A stretch of DNA of 60,289 nt from Desulfobulbus rhabdoformis (GTDB lineage: Bacteria > Desulfobacterota > Desulfobulbia > Desulfobulbales > Desulfobulbaceae), in assembly GCF_016919065.1 (NCBI RefSeq), contig NZ_JAFFQA010000030.1, forward strand, positions 1 through 60,289. The letters run 5' to 3'. This document shows positions 17,466 through 26,654 of this stretch, one piece after another. The notes below the pieces were generated by a model. The model searched no databases. It had not been told where the DNA came from and saw only the letters and a program-made list of their open reading frames with translations. The first letter of the stretch is position 1; each line of letters opens with the position of its first letter. The translations under genes and the position numbers were made by a program.

Positions 17466-19367
17466 GTGTCTCGAATACGCATTCTTTCCGAACAACTGGC
17501 CAACCAGATCGCCGCTGGTGAGGTGGTGGAGCGTCCTGCCTCGGTGGTCAAGGAACTCGTAGAAAACAGCCTGGACGCCGGTGCCGACCGCATCGATGTC
17601 TATGTCGAGGGGAGTGGTTCCCGCCTGTTACGCATCACCGATAACGGTGAGGGCATGGACGGGGATGACGTGTTGCTCTCCCTCGAGCGGCACGCCACCT
17701 CCAAAATTAAGGACGAATCGCAGCTGGCCGCCATAGCCACTTTGGGCTTTCGCGGGGAGGCCATTCCCAGTATTGGCTCGGTCTCCTGGATGACCATTGC
17801 CTCCCGTCCGGCGCACCAGGAGTTGGGCACCCGGGCGGAGATCCGCTACGGTAATCTCCAGACTGTGCATGAGCACGGTTGCAGCCGGGGCACGGTGATC
17901 GAGATCCGTCATCTCTTTGGTAACATGCCGGCGCGGAAAAAATTTCTCAAATCCGCCCGAACCGAGATGCACCACATTGAAGAGGTGATCAAAAATCAGG
18001 CTCTGGCACATCCCCATGTGGGATTCACCCTCTATAATGAAAGCCGGGTAAGTCTCGAATACCAGCCCGGCTCCGATTTGGAGCGGCGGGTGCGCGAGGT
18101 TTTTAAATACCCAGGGAAACTGCTGCCTCTGGAGGCGCAGGTTTCCGGCCCGGATGAGATTGCTCTTGCGGGGTACCTTCTCCTGCCGGAAACCGCCCCC
18201 GCCTCCTCGGCGCGTTTGCGTATTCTCGTGAACGATCGCCCGGTCCAGGACGGGATGATTCGCCACGCGGTCAGCGAGGGAATGCAGGGCTTTTTGATGA
18301 AAGGATACCAGGCCGCTGGTGCATTGCTGCTCACCATCGGCCCGGATCAGGTGGATGTGAATGTGCATCCCTCCAAACGTGAGATTCGTTTTCGCAAGAG
18401 CGAGACGGTGCATCGCTTTATTGCTGCCACTGTCCGCAAGGCCCTGGAGACCCATCAGGAAAGGCTGCGCTCCTCGCTCTTTACCTCTTCCTCTAGCGCT
18501 CCTCCTCCCGCGCAGTCTCCGGAAAAGCAGCCAAGCGCACAACCCGTGCTTCCCACCAGTCCAACGCAGACGCCGGTTGCCCCCCAGCTGTTGAGCCCGC
18601 AACGTACTCCGTCGCTGAAAACGGCTGAACCAGAGCCCCGACAGGGGGCAGCTCATACATCGCCGCCTATGGATCCGCCTCCGAGGGTGGTCCCCATCGA
18701 GCCAAAAGAGGAGCCGCCCCCCGAGCTGCCAGTTACGTCGGAGAGCGATGAACCAGTGGAGAATACACCCGTTTTCACAGGGCTTCAGCTCATCGGTCAA
18801 CTCTTTCAGCTGTACCTGCTTTGTGAAAAAGACGGTGAGCTCATCGTCATTGACCAGCATGCAGCCCATGAACGGATCCTTTACACGCAATTGCTTGCGG
18901 GCTATCAGGCGACACGTATTCCCCGGCAGAGCCTGATGTTTCCGGCCACGGTCGAGCTGACTCCCGCCCAGATGGACACCATGGAAGCACACGAAGAAAC
19001 CGTGGCGAGTCTGGGATTGCAGGCGGAGTACTTTGGCGATAGCACCTTTGTGATCAAGGCGGTCCCTGCGTTGATTCGTCAGGAAGATCCCAAAATCCTC
19101 TTGCGGGAAGTCCTGGATGGATTGCGTGGTCTGCGTGGGGCAGAGGCGGCTCGTCCCCTGCCTCAGGTGGTGGATGATTTGCTCGCCTCCATGGCTTGCA
19201 AGGCAGCAATCAAGGCCGGGAATCGACTGCAACCCCAGGAAATGTTGACCCTCCTTGCCGAAATGGAGACAAGCGCGGTTTTCTCCCACTGTCCCCACGG
19301 CCGTCCGGTCATCAAATCCTTTACTACCCAGGAGGTGGAGCGCTGGTTCCATCGCCATGGTGGCTGA
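17466..19367 (+). CDS. mutL: DNA mismatch repair protein MutL
   Basis: The 633-residue protein couples MutS mismatch recognition to strand removal. It starts at GTG 17466, with no clear Shine-Dalgarno. The GHKL ATPase domain has ENSLDAGA (33-40), DNGEGM (59-64), RHATSKI (75-81) and GFRGEA (94-99). A proline-rich linker spans about 340-435. The C-terminal domain has DQHAAHERILYT (463-474), ACKAAIKAGN and CPHGRP. The endonuclease motif DQHA(X)2E(X)4E normally ends in Glu, but here residue 474 is Thr; the other metal-site motifs remain. Confidence 0.96.
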   Translation: MSRIRILSEQLANQIAAGEVVERPASVVKELVENSLDAGADRIDVYVEGSGSRLLRITDNGEGMDGDDVLLSLERHATSKIKDESQLAAIATLGFRGEAIPSIGSVSWMTIASRPAHQELGTRAEIRYGNLQTVHEHGCSRGTVIEIRHLFGNMPARKKFLKSARTEMHHIEEVIKNQALAHPHVGFTLYNESRVSLEYQPGSDLERRVREVFKYPGKLLPLEAQVSGPDEIALAGYLLLPETAPASSARLRILVNDRPVQDGMIRHAVSEGMQGFLMKGYQAAGALLLTIGPDQVDVNVHPSKREIRFRKSETVHRFIAATVRKALETHQERLRSSLFTSSSSAPPPAQSPEKQPSAQPVLPTSPTQTPVAPQLLSPQRTPSLKTAEPEPRQGAAHTSPPMDPPPRVVPIEPKEEPPPELPVTSESDEPVENTPVFTGLQLIGQLFQLYLLCEKDGELIVIDQHAAHERILYTQLLAGYQATRIPRQSLMFPATVELTPAQMDTMEAHEETVASLGLQAEYFGDSTFVIKAVPALIRQEDPKILLREVLDGLRGLRGAEAARPLPQVVDDLLASMACKAAIKAGNRLQPQEMLTLLAEMETSAVFSHCPHGRPVIKSFTTQEVERWFHRHGG

Positions 19368-19411
19368 TTGCTCTCTGCTTCAGGTTTTTCCCGGATTTTC
19401 CCGAAGGTAGA

Positions 19412-19440
19412 TTGACATCCCCCCTGTTTTCGTGATAAAA
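19412..19440 (+). promoter_or_regulatory. Possible sigma-70 promoter for hisD
   Basis: A perfect -35 TTGACA at 19412-19417 is followed by an AT-rich -10-like stretch, GATAAAAA, from 19434, with 16-18 bases between depending on alignment. It lies about 57 bases before the hisD start in the mutL-hisD gap. Confidence 0.45.
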
Positions 19441-19496
19441 AAACTGCTTTTTCAAACCGATTTTCGGTGTTTGTTAGTCATGAGGTAGATTGAACG

Positions 19497-20810
19497 ATGG
19501 ATGTAAAGACAAGAATAATCAATACCCCTGAGGGGGAGCAGTGCCGCGTGAGCCTGCGCAATCGTTTTGCCGAGGAATCCGACGATACCTGCAGCAAAAC
19601 AGTCACAGAGATTCTTACCCGGGTACAAAAAGAGGGGGATGCAGCCCTGGTGGACTACTGCCAGCGTTTTGACTGTCCCAAGATGCGCCTTGAGCATCTG
19701 CGCGTCAGCCCGGAAGAGTTTGATCAGGCCGAAGCTGAGGTGGATGAGGATTTTCGCACCACCCTCAAGCTGGCAGCAGACCGCATCCGTCGTTTTCATG
19801 AGCGTGAGCTCGAAGATTCTTGGATGATGACCCGCGATGACGGCACCATCACCGGTCGCCTGGTTCGCCCGGTGGACAGCGCTGGCCTCTACGTGCCCGG
19901 TGGCAAGGAGGGTTCAACGCCTCTGGTTTCATCGGTCTTGATGAATGGCATCCCCGCCCAGATTGCAGGCGTATCCAAACGGGTGATGGTAACCCCACCC
20001 AACCCGGAAGGAAAGGTGAGCCCGGTGCTGCTGGCAGCAGCGCGCGAGATCGGCATTGATGAGGTCTACAAGGTCGGCTCCGCTTGGGCTATTGGTGCTC
20101 TTGCCTATGGCACCGAGTCCATTGCGCCTGTGGATGTGATCGTTGGTCCGGGTAATCAGTTTGTGGCCGAGGCAAAACGCCAGGTCATGGGCCGGGTACG
20201 TATCGACATGATTGCCGGTCCCAGCGAGGTTCTGATTGTGGCGGATGAGAGTGCGGTCCCCGCCTTTGTCGCCGCGGATATGCTGGCCCAGGCGGAACAT
20301 GATCCCCAGGCCCTGGCCATCGTCATCACCACCAGCACAGCGCTTGTGGATGGCATCAAGGCAGAGCTTGCCGAGCAGCTGCCGAAACTGCCCCGGGTGG
20401 ATATCGCCCGCACCTCATTGCAGGATCGTGGTTTGATTCTTTTGGCCCAGGATCTTGATCAGGCCATTGAGCTGGCCAACGAGATCGCCATTGAGCATCT
20501 GGAACTGCAGATTGTCGAGCCCTGGCAGTGGTTACCGAAAATCCGCCATGCTGGTGCCATCTTCCTTGGTCCCTGGACCCCGGAGGCTTCCGGTGATTAT
20601 GTGGCCGGACCCAACCACGTGCTGCCGACCATGGGCACCGCACGTATCTCTTCCGCCCTGGGCGTTGAAACCTTTTTGAAAAAGAGTTCGATCATCTCCT
20701 ACACCCGGGCGGCCCTGCAAGCCGATGGCGAGCACATTCAGCGTTTGGCTGAGCTGGAAGGCCTCACCGCTCACGGCAACTCGGTTGCGATTCGACTTGG
20801 CAAGGGATAA
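19497..20810 (+). CDS. hisD: Histidinol dehydrogenase
   Basis: The 437-residue zinc enzyme performs the last two NAD-dependent steps of histidine synthesis, L-histidinol to L-histidine. Full-length family signatures are present: LYVPGGKEG, the IVGPGNQFVAEAKR segment, IDMIAGPSEVLI, the zinc-ligand region QAEHDPQA and the late catalytic EHLEL segment. No other his genes are nearby, so the histidine pathway is scattered in this genome. The 3' end overlaps the start region of rsmG. Confidence 0.97.
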   Translation: MDVKTRIINTPEGEQCRVSLRNRFAEESDDTCSKTVTEILTRVQKEGDAALVDYCQRFDCPKMRLEHLRVSPEEFDQAEAEVDEDFRTTLKLAADRIRRFHERELEDSWMMTRDDGTITGRLVRPVDSAGLYVPGGKEGSTPLVSSVLMNGIPAQIAGVSKRVMVTPPNPEGKVSPVLLAAAREIGIDEVYKVGSAWAIGALAYGTESIAPVDVIVGPGNQFVAEAKRQVMGRVRIDMIAGPSEVLIVADESAVPAFVAADMLAQAEHDPQALAIVITTSTALVDGIKAELAEQLPKLPRVDIARTSLQDRGLILLAQDLDQAIELANEIAIEHLELQIVEPWQWLPKIRHAGAIFLGPWTPEASGDYVAGPNHVLPTMGTARISSALGVETFLKKSSIISYTRAALQADGEHIQRLAELEGLTAHGNSVAIRLGKG

Positions 20811-21456
20811 TCAAGAGCTGCTCATACGCGGAGCGCGAACACTTGGCCTGCAGCTGGAAGAGGAGGCACAGGAAAAGCTCTCCGCCTATTTTAAAGAGCT
20901 GTGCAAATGGCGTCGACGGGTGAATCTCATCGCCAGAGAGACCCCGGAGCCCCAGATCATCGAGAACCATTTTCTTGATTCACTCACCCTGGTGCCTCTA
21001 CTGAACCAGCCAGGGGCACACCTGCTGGATGTGGGGACCGGGGCCGGTTTTCCCGGATTGGTCCTTGCCTGCGCCTTGCCTGCCGTTCGCTTTACTCTGG
21101 TCGAGCCGCGGCAGAAGCGGGTAAGCTTTCTCCGCCACGTGATTCGCACCCTTGGGCTTGAGCATATTGAGGTTGTACAGGATCGAATCGAAGCCCACAG
21201 CAGCCAATGGCAGGGACGCTTTACCCATATAACCAGCCGGGCGGTTGCTGAGCCAACGAACTTTTTGCCGTTAATTGGCCCCTTGGTGACACCGGAAACG
21301 CGTGTTCTTCTCATGCTTGCCAACGAAGCCCCCCTGGCAGGAATAGAGAGCCTGAGCGATGGGGGATGGCAGGTGCGTGCCGAGCATCATCTTCGTCTTC
21401 CCTTTTCAAAGGCACCACGGCTTTTGGCCGAGATTGGCCGAGTTGACGGCACATGA
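20785..21456 (+). CDS. rsmG: 16S rRNA (guanine-527-N7)-methyltransferase
   Basis: This GidB-type SAM-dependent methyltransferase modifies G527 of 16S rRNA. The Rossmann motif LLDVGTGAGFPGLVLA is intact, with the family segments CKWRRRVNLI, HFLDSL and FTHITSRAVAE. The in-frame start is uncertain: TTG 20785 gives 223 residues and TTG 20797 gives four fewer, both inside the end of hisD. Codons further upstream read as hisD shadow, and no strong ribosome-binding site is seen. Translation is probably coupled to hisD. Confidence 0.93.
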   Translation: MRFDLARDNQELLIRGARTLGLQLEEEAQEKLSAYFKELCKWRRRVNLIARETPEPQIIENHFLDSLTLVPLLNQPGAHLLDVGTGAGFPGLVLACALPAVRFTLVEPRQKRVSFLRHVIRTLGLEHIEVVQDRIEAHSSQWQGRFTHITSRAVAEPTNFLPLIGPLVTPETRVLLMLANEAPLAGIESLSDGGWQVRAEHHLRLPFSKAPRLLAEIGRVDGT

Positions 21457-21571
21457 GTTTTTTTACTTTCTGTTTTTTGTTTGATTGATGATAATGACGG
21501 AAGAACAGTGAAATCATCTTGCTTCTTCCGCCTGTCCCTAATACATATTTTGTTTTCCCACGAGGATAGAC

Positions 21572-22657
21572 ATGGCACACAAGATTGCAGTTTTGGCCGG
21601 TGATGGTATCGGCCCCGAGGTAATGGCCGAGGCCATCAAAGTACTGGACGCTGTTCAGCAGAAGTTTGGTTTTACCCTGGAGTACACCAGCGCCGATGTC
21701 GGCGGTGCCGCCATTGATAACCATGGCGAGGCCTTGCCCGAGTCGACTCTGAAGGTCTGCGAAGCGAGCGAAGCCATTTTGTTTGGTTCGGTCGGCGGCC
21801 CCAAATGGGAGAGCCTGCCTCCGGAGCAGCAGCCGGAGCGGGCAGCGCTTTTGCCGCTGCGGAAACACTTTGATCTCTTCTGCAACCTGCGCCCGGCTAA
21901 GGTTTTCAAAGCCCTGGCTGCCGCCTGTCCGTTGCGCGCAGATATCGTGGGTGATGGCTTCGACGTGCTCGTTGTCCGCGAGCTGACCTCCGGGATCTAT
22001 TTTGGTCAGCCTAAAGGGCGCGAGGGCAGCGGCCCGGACGAGACCGCCTGGGATACCAAAATTTACAAGCGCTCTGAAATCGAACGTATCGCCCGCATGG
22101 CCTTTGAGGCTGCGCGCGTCCGCAATAAAAAGGTGACCTCGGTGGATAAGGCCAACGTTCTCACCTGCATGGTTTTCTGGCGCGAGGTCGTCAAAGAGGT
22201 CGCCAAGGACTATCCGGATGTGGAGCTGGATCATATCTATATCGACAATGCCACCATGCAGCTGGTGAAAGATCCGCATCAGTTTGATGTACTGCTCTGC
22301 GGCAATATGTTTGGCGATATCATCTCTGATGAGGCCGCCATGCTTACCGGTTCCATGGGCATGCTTGCCTCGGCCAGCCTGAATGCCTCCAAACTCGGCC
22401 TGTTTGAGCCTGCCGGTGGTTCCGCTCCGGATATTGCAGGCCAGGGGATTGCCAATCCCATCGCCCAGATCCTCTCTGCCGCCATGATGCTCAAATACAG
22501 CCTGGGCCTGGCCGAAGCGGCCGAGGCCATTGAGGCGGCTGTTTCCGCAATCCTTGAGAAAAACATCATGACCAGCGACATCGCCACCCCCGGGGTGACT
22601 CCGGTTTCCACCAGCGGCATGGGAGATGCGATCGTCAGCGAAATTCTGGCCAACTAA
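21572..22657 (+). CDS. leuB: 3-isopropylmalate dehydrogenase
   Basis: The 361-residue enzyme oxidises and decarboxylates 3-isopropylmalate in leucine synthesis, using NAD and a divalent metal. Signatures include GDGIGPEV near the N-terminus, LLPLRKHFDLFCNLRP, the RELTSGIYFG segment, KANVL, and the metal and cofactor region GDIISDEAA and GSAPDIAGQ. The ATG follows an ACGAGGA ribosome-binding site. leuA, leuC and leuD are not in the window. A strong hairpin terminator follows. Confidence 0.97.
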   Translation: MAHKIAVLAGDGIGPEVMAEAIKVLDAVQQKFGFTLEYTSADVGGAAIDNHGEALPESTLKVCEASEAILFGSVGGPKWESLPPEQQPERAALLPLRKHFDLFCNLRPAKVFKALAAACPLRADIVGDGFDVLVVRELTSGIYFGQPKGREGSGPDETAWDTKIYKRSEIERIARMAFEAARVRNKKVTSVDKANVLTCMVFWREVVKEVAKDYPDVELDHIYIDNATMQLVKDPHQFDVLLCGNMFGDIISDEAAMLTGSMGMLASASLNASKLGLFEPAGGSAPDIAGQGIANPIAQILSAAMMLKYSLGLAEAAEAIEAAVSAILEKNIMTSDIATPGVTPVSTSGMGDAIVSEILAN

Positions 22658-22706
22658 CCTGCGTGACAAGGGGCGGAGGGAATGCTCATTGTCATTACCA
22701 TAAATG

Positions 22707-22741
22707 AAAACCGGTTCTTTGTTCATTGAAGAACCGGTTTT
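22707..22741. terminator. Symmetric terminator hairpin between leuB and prs
   Basis: A perfect 13-bp stem (22707-22719 with 22729-22741) of AAAACCGGTTCTT has a nine-base loop. The A-rich 5' arm and T-rich 3' arm let it act in either direction. The prs ribosome-binding site starts only about ten bases later. Confidence 0.8.
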
Positions 22742-22762
22742 CGCGCAAAGGGAGGGAAGGGA

Positions 22763-23683
22763 ATGCCACGAAGAAAGAATATCGTTTTACTTGCAACCAG
22801 CTCGACGACTGACTTGGCCCAGAAGGTCTCCAGTGAACTGGACGTGCCGGTAACCGAAATGATTACCCGCACCTTTGCCGATGGTGAGATCTACCATGCC
22901 TTCCCCCAGGACATTGCCGGGTGCGATCTGGTGATTCTCGGCTCCACCGCAGATGACAGCGGCCACCAGGAGTTGATCGATCTGATTACCGGGGCCCGCT
23001 ACTGGAATGCCCTGTCTGTCAACGTGATTATTCCCTATCTGGGATACTCCACCATGGAACGGGCTAAACCGGGATCCGGTGAGATTCCCAAAGGGATCAC
23101 CCGGACCCGGCAGATTTTTAGGGCTCGGCCCGATTATGTGAATTTTATCGACCTGCACTCCGAGGCGGTGCTCCACGCCCATAGTGGCGAGGTGCATACC
23201 AACCACCTCTGGACCGAGCGACTGGCTGCCGAGAAAATTAAAGATCTGCAGCTGGAAAACATTGTGCTGGTCTCCCCTGACTACGGTTTCTCCAAACGCG
23301 TGGCACGTTTAGCCGGGCTGTTGGACTGCCCGCATACGGCGGCCAATAAAGACCGCTACGATGTGGATAAAACCATTGTCGGCCAGCTCTCAGGGGCTGT
23401 GCGGGGACGAACCGCCATCATTTGTGATGATATGATCCGTACCGGCGGGTCCATGCTGCAGACCGTTGATCGCTGCTATCAGGCGGGCGCTGTCGGGGTG
23501 ATGGTCATGGCAACGCACCTGGTTTTGGCGGGCAACGCGCGTGAGCGGTTTATCGAAAAGGGCATTGGTTGCATCATCGGTGCGGATACCTATCCAGGTA
23601 CCCAGAGCGATGACCTGCTGCAGATATACAGTGTGGCTCCGGTCATCGCCGATGAGATCAAAAGTCATTTCCGCCTGCAGTGA
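22763..23683 (+). CDS. prs: Ribose-phosphate pyrophosphokinase, divergent form
   Basis: The 306-residue enzyme should make PRPP from ribose 5-phosphate and ATP for nucleotide, histidine and tryptophan synthesis. The C-terminal PRPP-binding motif is clear (IICDDMIRTGGSM), as is the DLHSEAV segment matching the family's DLHA region. It departs from the canonical enzyme elsewhere: VIPYLGYSTMERAKPGSGE replaces the usual YARQDRK region, and NKDRYDVDKT stands where KRR lies in the flexible catalytic loop. A strong GGAGGGAAGGG precedes the ATG. Whether it is the main PRPP synthetase or a specialised paralogue cannot be told here. Confidence 0.88.
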   Translation: MPRRKNIVLLATSSTTDLAQKVSSELDVPVTEMITRTFADGEIYHAFPQDIAGCDLVILGSTADDSGHQELIDLITGARYWNALSVNVIIPYLGYSTMERAKPGSGEIPKGITRTRQIFRARPDYVNFIDLHSEAVLHAHSGEVHTNHLWTERLAAEKIKDLQLENIVLVSPDYGFSKRVARLAGLLDCPHTAANKDRYDVDKTIVGQLSGAVRGRTAIICDDMIRTGGSMLQTVDRCYQAGAVGVMVMATHLVLAGNARERFIEKGIGCIIGADTYPGTQSDDLLQIYSVAPVIADEIKSHFRLQ

Positions 23684-23722
23684 GGCAGGCATTACTCTTT
23701 TGAATATACGCGGAAGGAAGCT

Positions 23723-24841
23723 ATGAAAAAAGTAGGTATTATCGGCTGGCGCGGTATGGTCGGCTCTGTGTTGATGGAGCGGATGCGACAGGAAGGAGAT
23801 TTTCAAGGCTATGAGCCCAGTTTCTTCTCCACCTCCCAGGCCGGGCAGGCGGGGCCGGAGGTCAACGGGACCGTGTACGAGTTGCTGGATGCCCGCAATG
23901 TGGCCCTGCTAAGTGAGATGGATATCATCGTCTCCTGTCAGGGCGGCGGCTACACCGCCGAGGTACACCCTCAGTTGCTGGCCAAAAACTGGGCGGGCTA
24001 CTGGATCGATGCAGCCTCCAAGCTGCGTCTGGATGAGGATTCGATTATTGTCCTTGATCCGGTCAACCGCAATGTTATTGATCAGGGACTTGCCAAGGGC
24101 ATCAAAAAATACATCGGCGGCAATTGCACGGTCTCTCTGATGATGATGGGTTTGGGCGGTTTGTTTGCAAAGGGTTGGGTTGAGTGGATCACCAGTCAGA
24201 CCTATCAGGCTGCCTCAGGTGCCGGTGCCAAAAATATGCGCGAGCTGGTCGAGCAGATGCGGTTGGTGGGGGAGAACGCCCAGGATTACTTGGATGATCC
24301 GGCAACCACCATTTTGAACCTGGATCGCAACGTCATTGATACCCTGCGCAATCCCGCCTTTCCCACGGCGAATTTTGGAGCCCCCCTGGCCGGAAGTCTC
24401 ATCCCCTGGATCGACTCTCCCATGGATAACGGCCAGACCCGCGAGGAGTGGAAGGGCGTCACCGAGACCAACAAAATTTTAGGGCTGGCTCCAGGGACGA
24501 TTCCGATTGATGGATGCTGTGTGCGGATAGGTTCCATGCGCTGTCACAGTCAGGCCTTCACTGTTAAGCTCAAAAAGGATATTCCGCTCTCTGAGATCGA
24601 GCAGGCCATCGGTGAGCATAATCAGTGGGTGCAGCTGGTGGCCAACACCAAGGAAGAGACCCTCAAAGAGTTGACCCCGGCCCGGGTTACCGGAACCCTG
24701 GATATTCCTGTAGGCCGTCTGCGTAAGATGAACATTGGGCCTGAGTATCTCAGCGCCTTCTCCGTTGGCGATCAGCTGCTCTGGGGAGCGGCCGAGCCGG
24801 TACGGCGCATGCTCAAGATTGCCCTTGAGTATATCGGATAA
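23723..24841 (+). CDS. asd: Aspartate-semialdehyde dehydrogenase
   Basis: The 372-residue enzyme reduces aspartyl-phosphate to aspartate semialdehyde, the branch point to lysine, diaminopimelate, threonine and methionine. It has the N-terminal NADPH motif GIIGWRGMVGSVL, the catalytic cysteine segment GGNCTVSLMMMG and the RIGSMRCHSQAF segment with the catalytic histidine. The length and GWRGMVGSVL motif match the E. coli-type family and not the shorter USG-1-like family. An AAGGAAG ribosome-binding site lies upstream, 39 bases after prs, so the two may be cotranscribed. Confidence 0.97.
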   Translation: MKKVGIIGWRGMVGSVLMERMRQEGDFQGYEPSFFSTSQAGQAGPEVNGTVYELLDARNVALLSEMDIIVSCQGGGYTAEVHPQLLAKNWAGYWIDAASKLRLDEDSIIVLDPVNRNVIDQGLAKGIKKYIGGNCTVSLMMMGLGGLFAKGWVEWITSQTYQAASGAGAKNMRELVEQMRLVGENAQDYLDDPATTILNLDRNVIDTLRNPAFPTANFGAPLAGSLIPWIDSPMDNGQTREEWKGVTETNKILGLAPGTIPIDGCCVRIGSMRCHSQAFTVKLKKDIPLSEIEQAIGEHNQWVQLVANTKEETLKELTPARVTGTLDIPVGRLRKMNIGPEYLSAFSVGDQLLWGAAEPVRRMLKIALEYIG

Positions 24842-24869
24842 ACCAAAATTTGACATTGATCGCAGTGAC

Positions 24870-24906
24870 AAGCCGCTTCCTCTCCGGGAAGCGGCTTCTC
24901 TGTTTC
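24870..24906 (+). terminator. Probable terminator after asd
   Basis: An 11-bp stem AAGCCGCTTCC (24870-24880 with 24887-24897) has a six-base loop. The U-tract is weak (CTCTGTTTC), so efficiency is uncertain. It separates asd from the convergent diguanylate cyclase gene. Confidence 0.6.
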
Positions 24907-24976
24907 TAGGGGCTTGCGCATGCTCCTTCCTGTAAAATGATCCAGGTAAAACCAGTCAATATCCTCGCCCACTGGC

Positions 24977-26605
24977 TCAATCTGCCCCTCCGGCCAGGAC
25001 CACACGATTTCTTCCCTCCCTTTTGGCCTGGTACAGCGCGTCATCGGCCTGTTTGAAGAGTTCTTCCGCCGTCATGCCGTGGCAGGGGAAGAGGGCGACA
25101 CCGATGGAAACCGTTATGGGACCGCATGAGCGGTTATTCACAAGAAAATTGTGTTCGCGGATCATCGTTGCAATCTTTTCGGCAACGGCCAATGAGCCTT
25201 CCCTCTCTGCTTCAGGCAGTACAAGTGTGAACTCTTCTCCGCCGTAACGACAGGCAATATCCTCCCCGCGAATGGCCAGGCGTACCAACCGGCCAAACTC
25301 ACTGAGAATATAATCCTCCACTTCATGACCGTGTTCGTCGTTGAATTTTTTGAAGTGGTCGAGATCGATCATCAGGAGGCCGAGTTCCTGTTTTCGTCGG
25401 GAAGCCCGATGCAGCTCATTGTTCAGCGTCTCCTGCAGGTATCGACGGTTGTAAAGCCCTGTCAGCGGGTCGCGAATGGCCTGCTGACGTAGGCTTTCCC
25501 GGAGCGCAAGGTTGGAAAGGGTCAGGCTTGCATGCTCAGCAATAGCTGCTGCAAGCTGCTTTTCCTCCGAGGTCCATTCCACCACTCTGGGGCCTGCGAA
25601 ATGGAGGACACCAAGTGTGACGCCCTGCGCGATCAAGGGTACACAGAAGAGTTGCTCCTCCTTCTGGGGCGAGTGGCTGCAACGCATCGTCCCATGGTCC
25701 ACATCGCCCATATGGGCTTGGCCTATCCGTAATGCCCAGCATTGATCCGGGCTATAACTCGCCTCTCCCTTCCACTGTCCATTCCAGGTTGTGGCTATTT
25801 CCAGCTTGTCTTTGGAGGAGCGGAAGAGAGCCAGTGTCCCGGTAAAACGGGGTAAGAGAATGGTCGTTACGATTTCTATGGCCTGGAGAGCCTCTTCCTT
25901 GGAGTTACAGGCACTGAGCTGAGTTCCCAGGTTCTGGAGGATACCGATTTCTTTGGTCCGGCTTATTACCCGCTGTTCAAGCTCCATTTTTCCCTGTCGG
26001 ACCAGGTACAGCAGGTGTCGGGATATGAGCATGCTCAACGAGGTGGCAATGAGCAAGGAAAGGAGGCCAATGCCCCCTAAAAGCAGTCGCTGCTGTTGGC
26101 GTTCCTGGTGCAGGTCGACCAGGGGCAGGGCCACACGGAAATAGCCTTTGAACGAGGGCGTGCTGCAGCGAGCTGCAACGTAGAGCAAATCAATACGGAG
26201 GGTTGTACTGAACCGACGGGAAATGCCGATACCCGATTCTTTCGCCTGCAGGATTTCGGGACGCTCTCCGTGATTTTCAATTTCTTTGACCTCTTGGAGG
26301 GAAAGTTGGGAGTCGCCGAGGACTGTTCCCGCATGGTTGATAATGGTTACTCGAAAGCGTCCCTGTTCCGTAAAGGAGTCGGCAAGGTGATCAAAGCTTT
26401 CGAGGGTGTCCTTCTGGTTCGGTAAAAAACTGACCATCTGCGCCCCACTTCGGGCAAGATGTATGAGTTCTTTTTCGTATCGTTTCAGGGCAACCTGGCC
26501 GAAATAGAGGTCAATGAAGACGACCCCGATAATTACAAAAACGGTGATCAGGATAAGTGGGAGGAGGACAATGCGTTGGGAAACAGGAATATTTTTACGT
26601 CTCAT
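24977..26605 (-). CDS. Membrane diguanylate cyclase: periplasmic sensor, GAF and GGDEF
   Basis: The enzyme should make cyclic di-GMP from GTP in response to an external cue. The start preferred here is ATG 26603-26605 (542 residues, MRRKNIPVSQ), because the frame upstream runs into a repeated element; an in-frame ATG at 26698 would add 31 residues. Membrane segments lie at about 12-32 and 174-195, around a periplasmic part with a PhoR-like RVTIINHAGTVLGDS. A GAF-like region spans about 225-375. The GGDEF domain (about 380-542) has DPLTGLYNRRYLQ and the active-site motif YGGEEF. An RGED inhibitory-site motif five residues before it predicts feedback inhibition by the product. Confidence 0.93.
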   Translation of the reverse strand: MRRKNIPVSQRIVLLPLILITVFVIIGVVFIDLYFGQVALKRYEKELIHLARSGAQMVSFLPNQKDTLESFDHLADSFTEQGRFRVTIINHAGTVLGDSQLSLQEVKEIENHGERPEILQAKESGIGISRRFSTTLRIDLLYVAARCSTPSFKGYFRVALPLVDLHQERQQQRLLLGGIGLLSLLIATSLSMLISRHLLYLVRQGKMELEQRVISRTKEIGILQNLGTQLSACNSKEEALQAIEIVTTILLPRFTGTLALFRSSKDKLEIATTWNGQWKGEASYSPDQCWALRIGQAHMGDVDHGTMRCSHSPQKEEQLFCVPLIAQGVTLGVLHFAGPRVVEWTSEEKQLAAAIAEHASLTLSNLALRESLRQQAIRDPLTGLYNRRYLQETLNNELHRASRRKQELGLLMIDLDHFKKFNDEHGHEVEDYILSEFGRLVRLAIRGEDIACRYGGEEFTLVLPEAEREGSLAVAEKIATMIREHNFLVNNRSCGPITVSIGVALFPCHGMTAEELFKQADDALYQAKREGRNRVVLAGGAD

Positions 26606-26654
26606 GCTCGTACAAGGTACTGGGGCAAAGGGGCTCTCCCCAGTGACTCCCTCT

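Noticed and set aside
17628..19358. 576-codon open frame antisense to mutL
   Set aside because: It lies wholly inside mutL, has no recognisable domain, and is His/Arg-rich as expected of a codon shadow.
21311..22726. 471-codon open frame antisense to leuB
   Set aside because: It covers leuB and spacers on both sides, crosses a terminator, and has no family motif.
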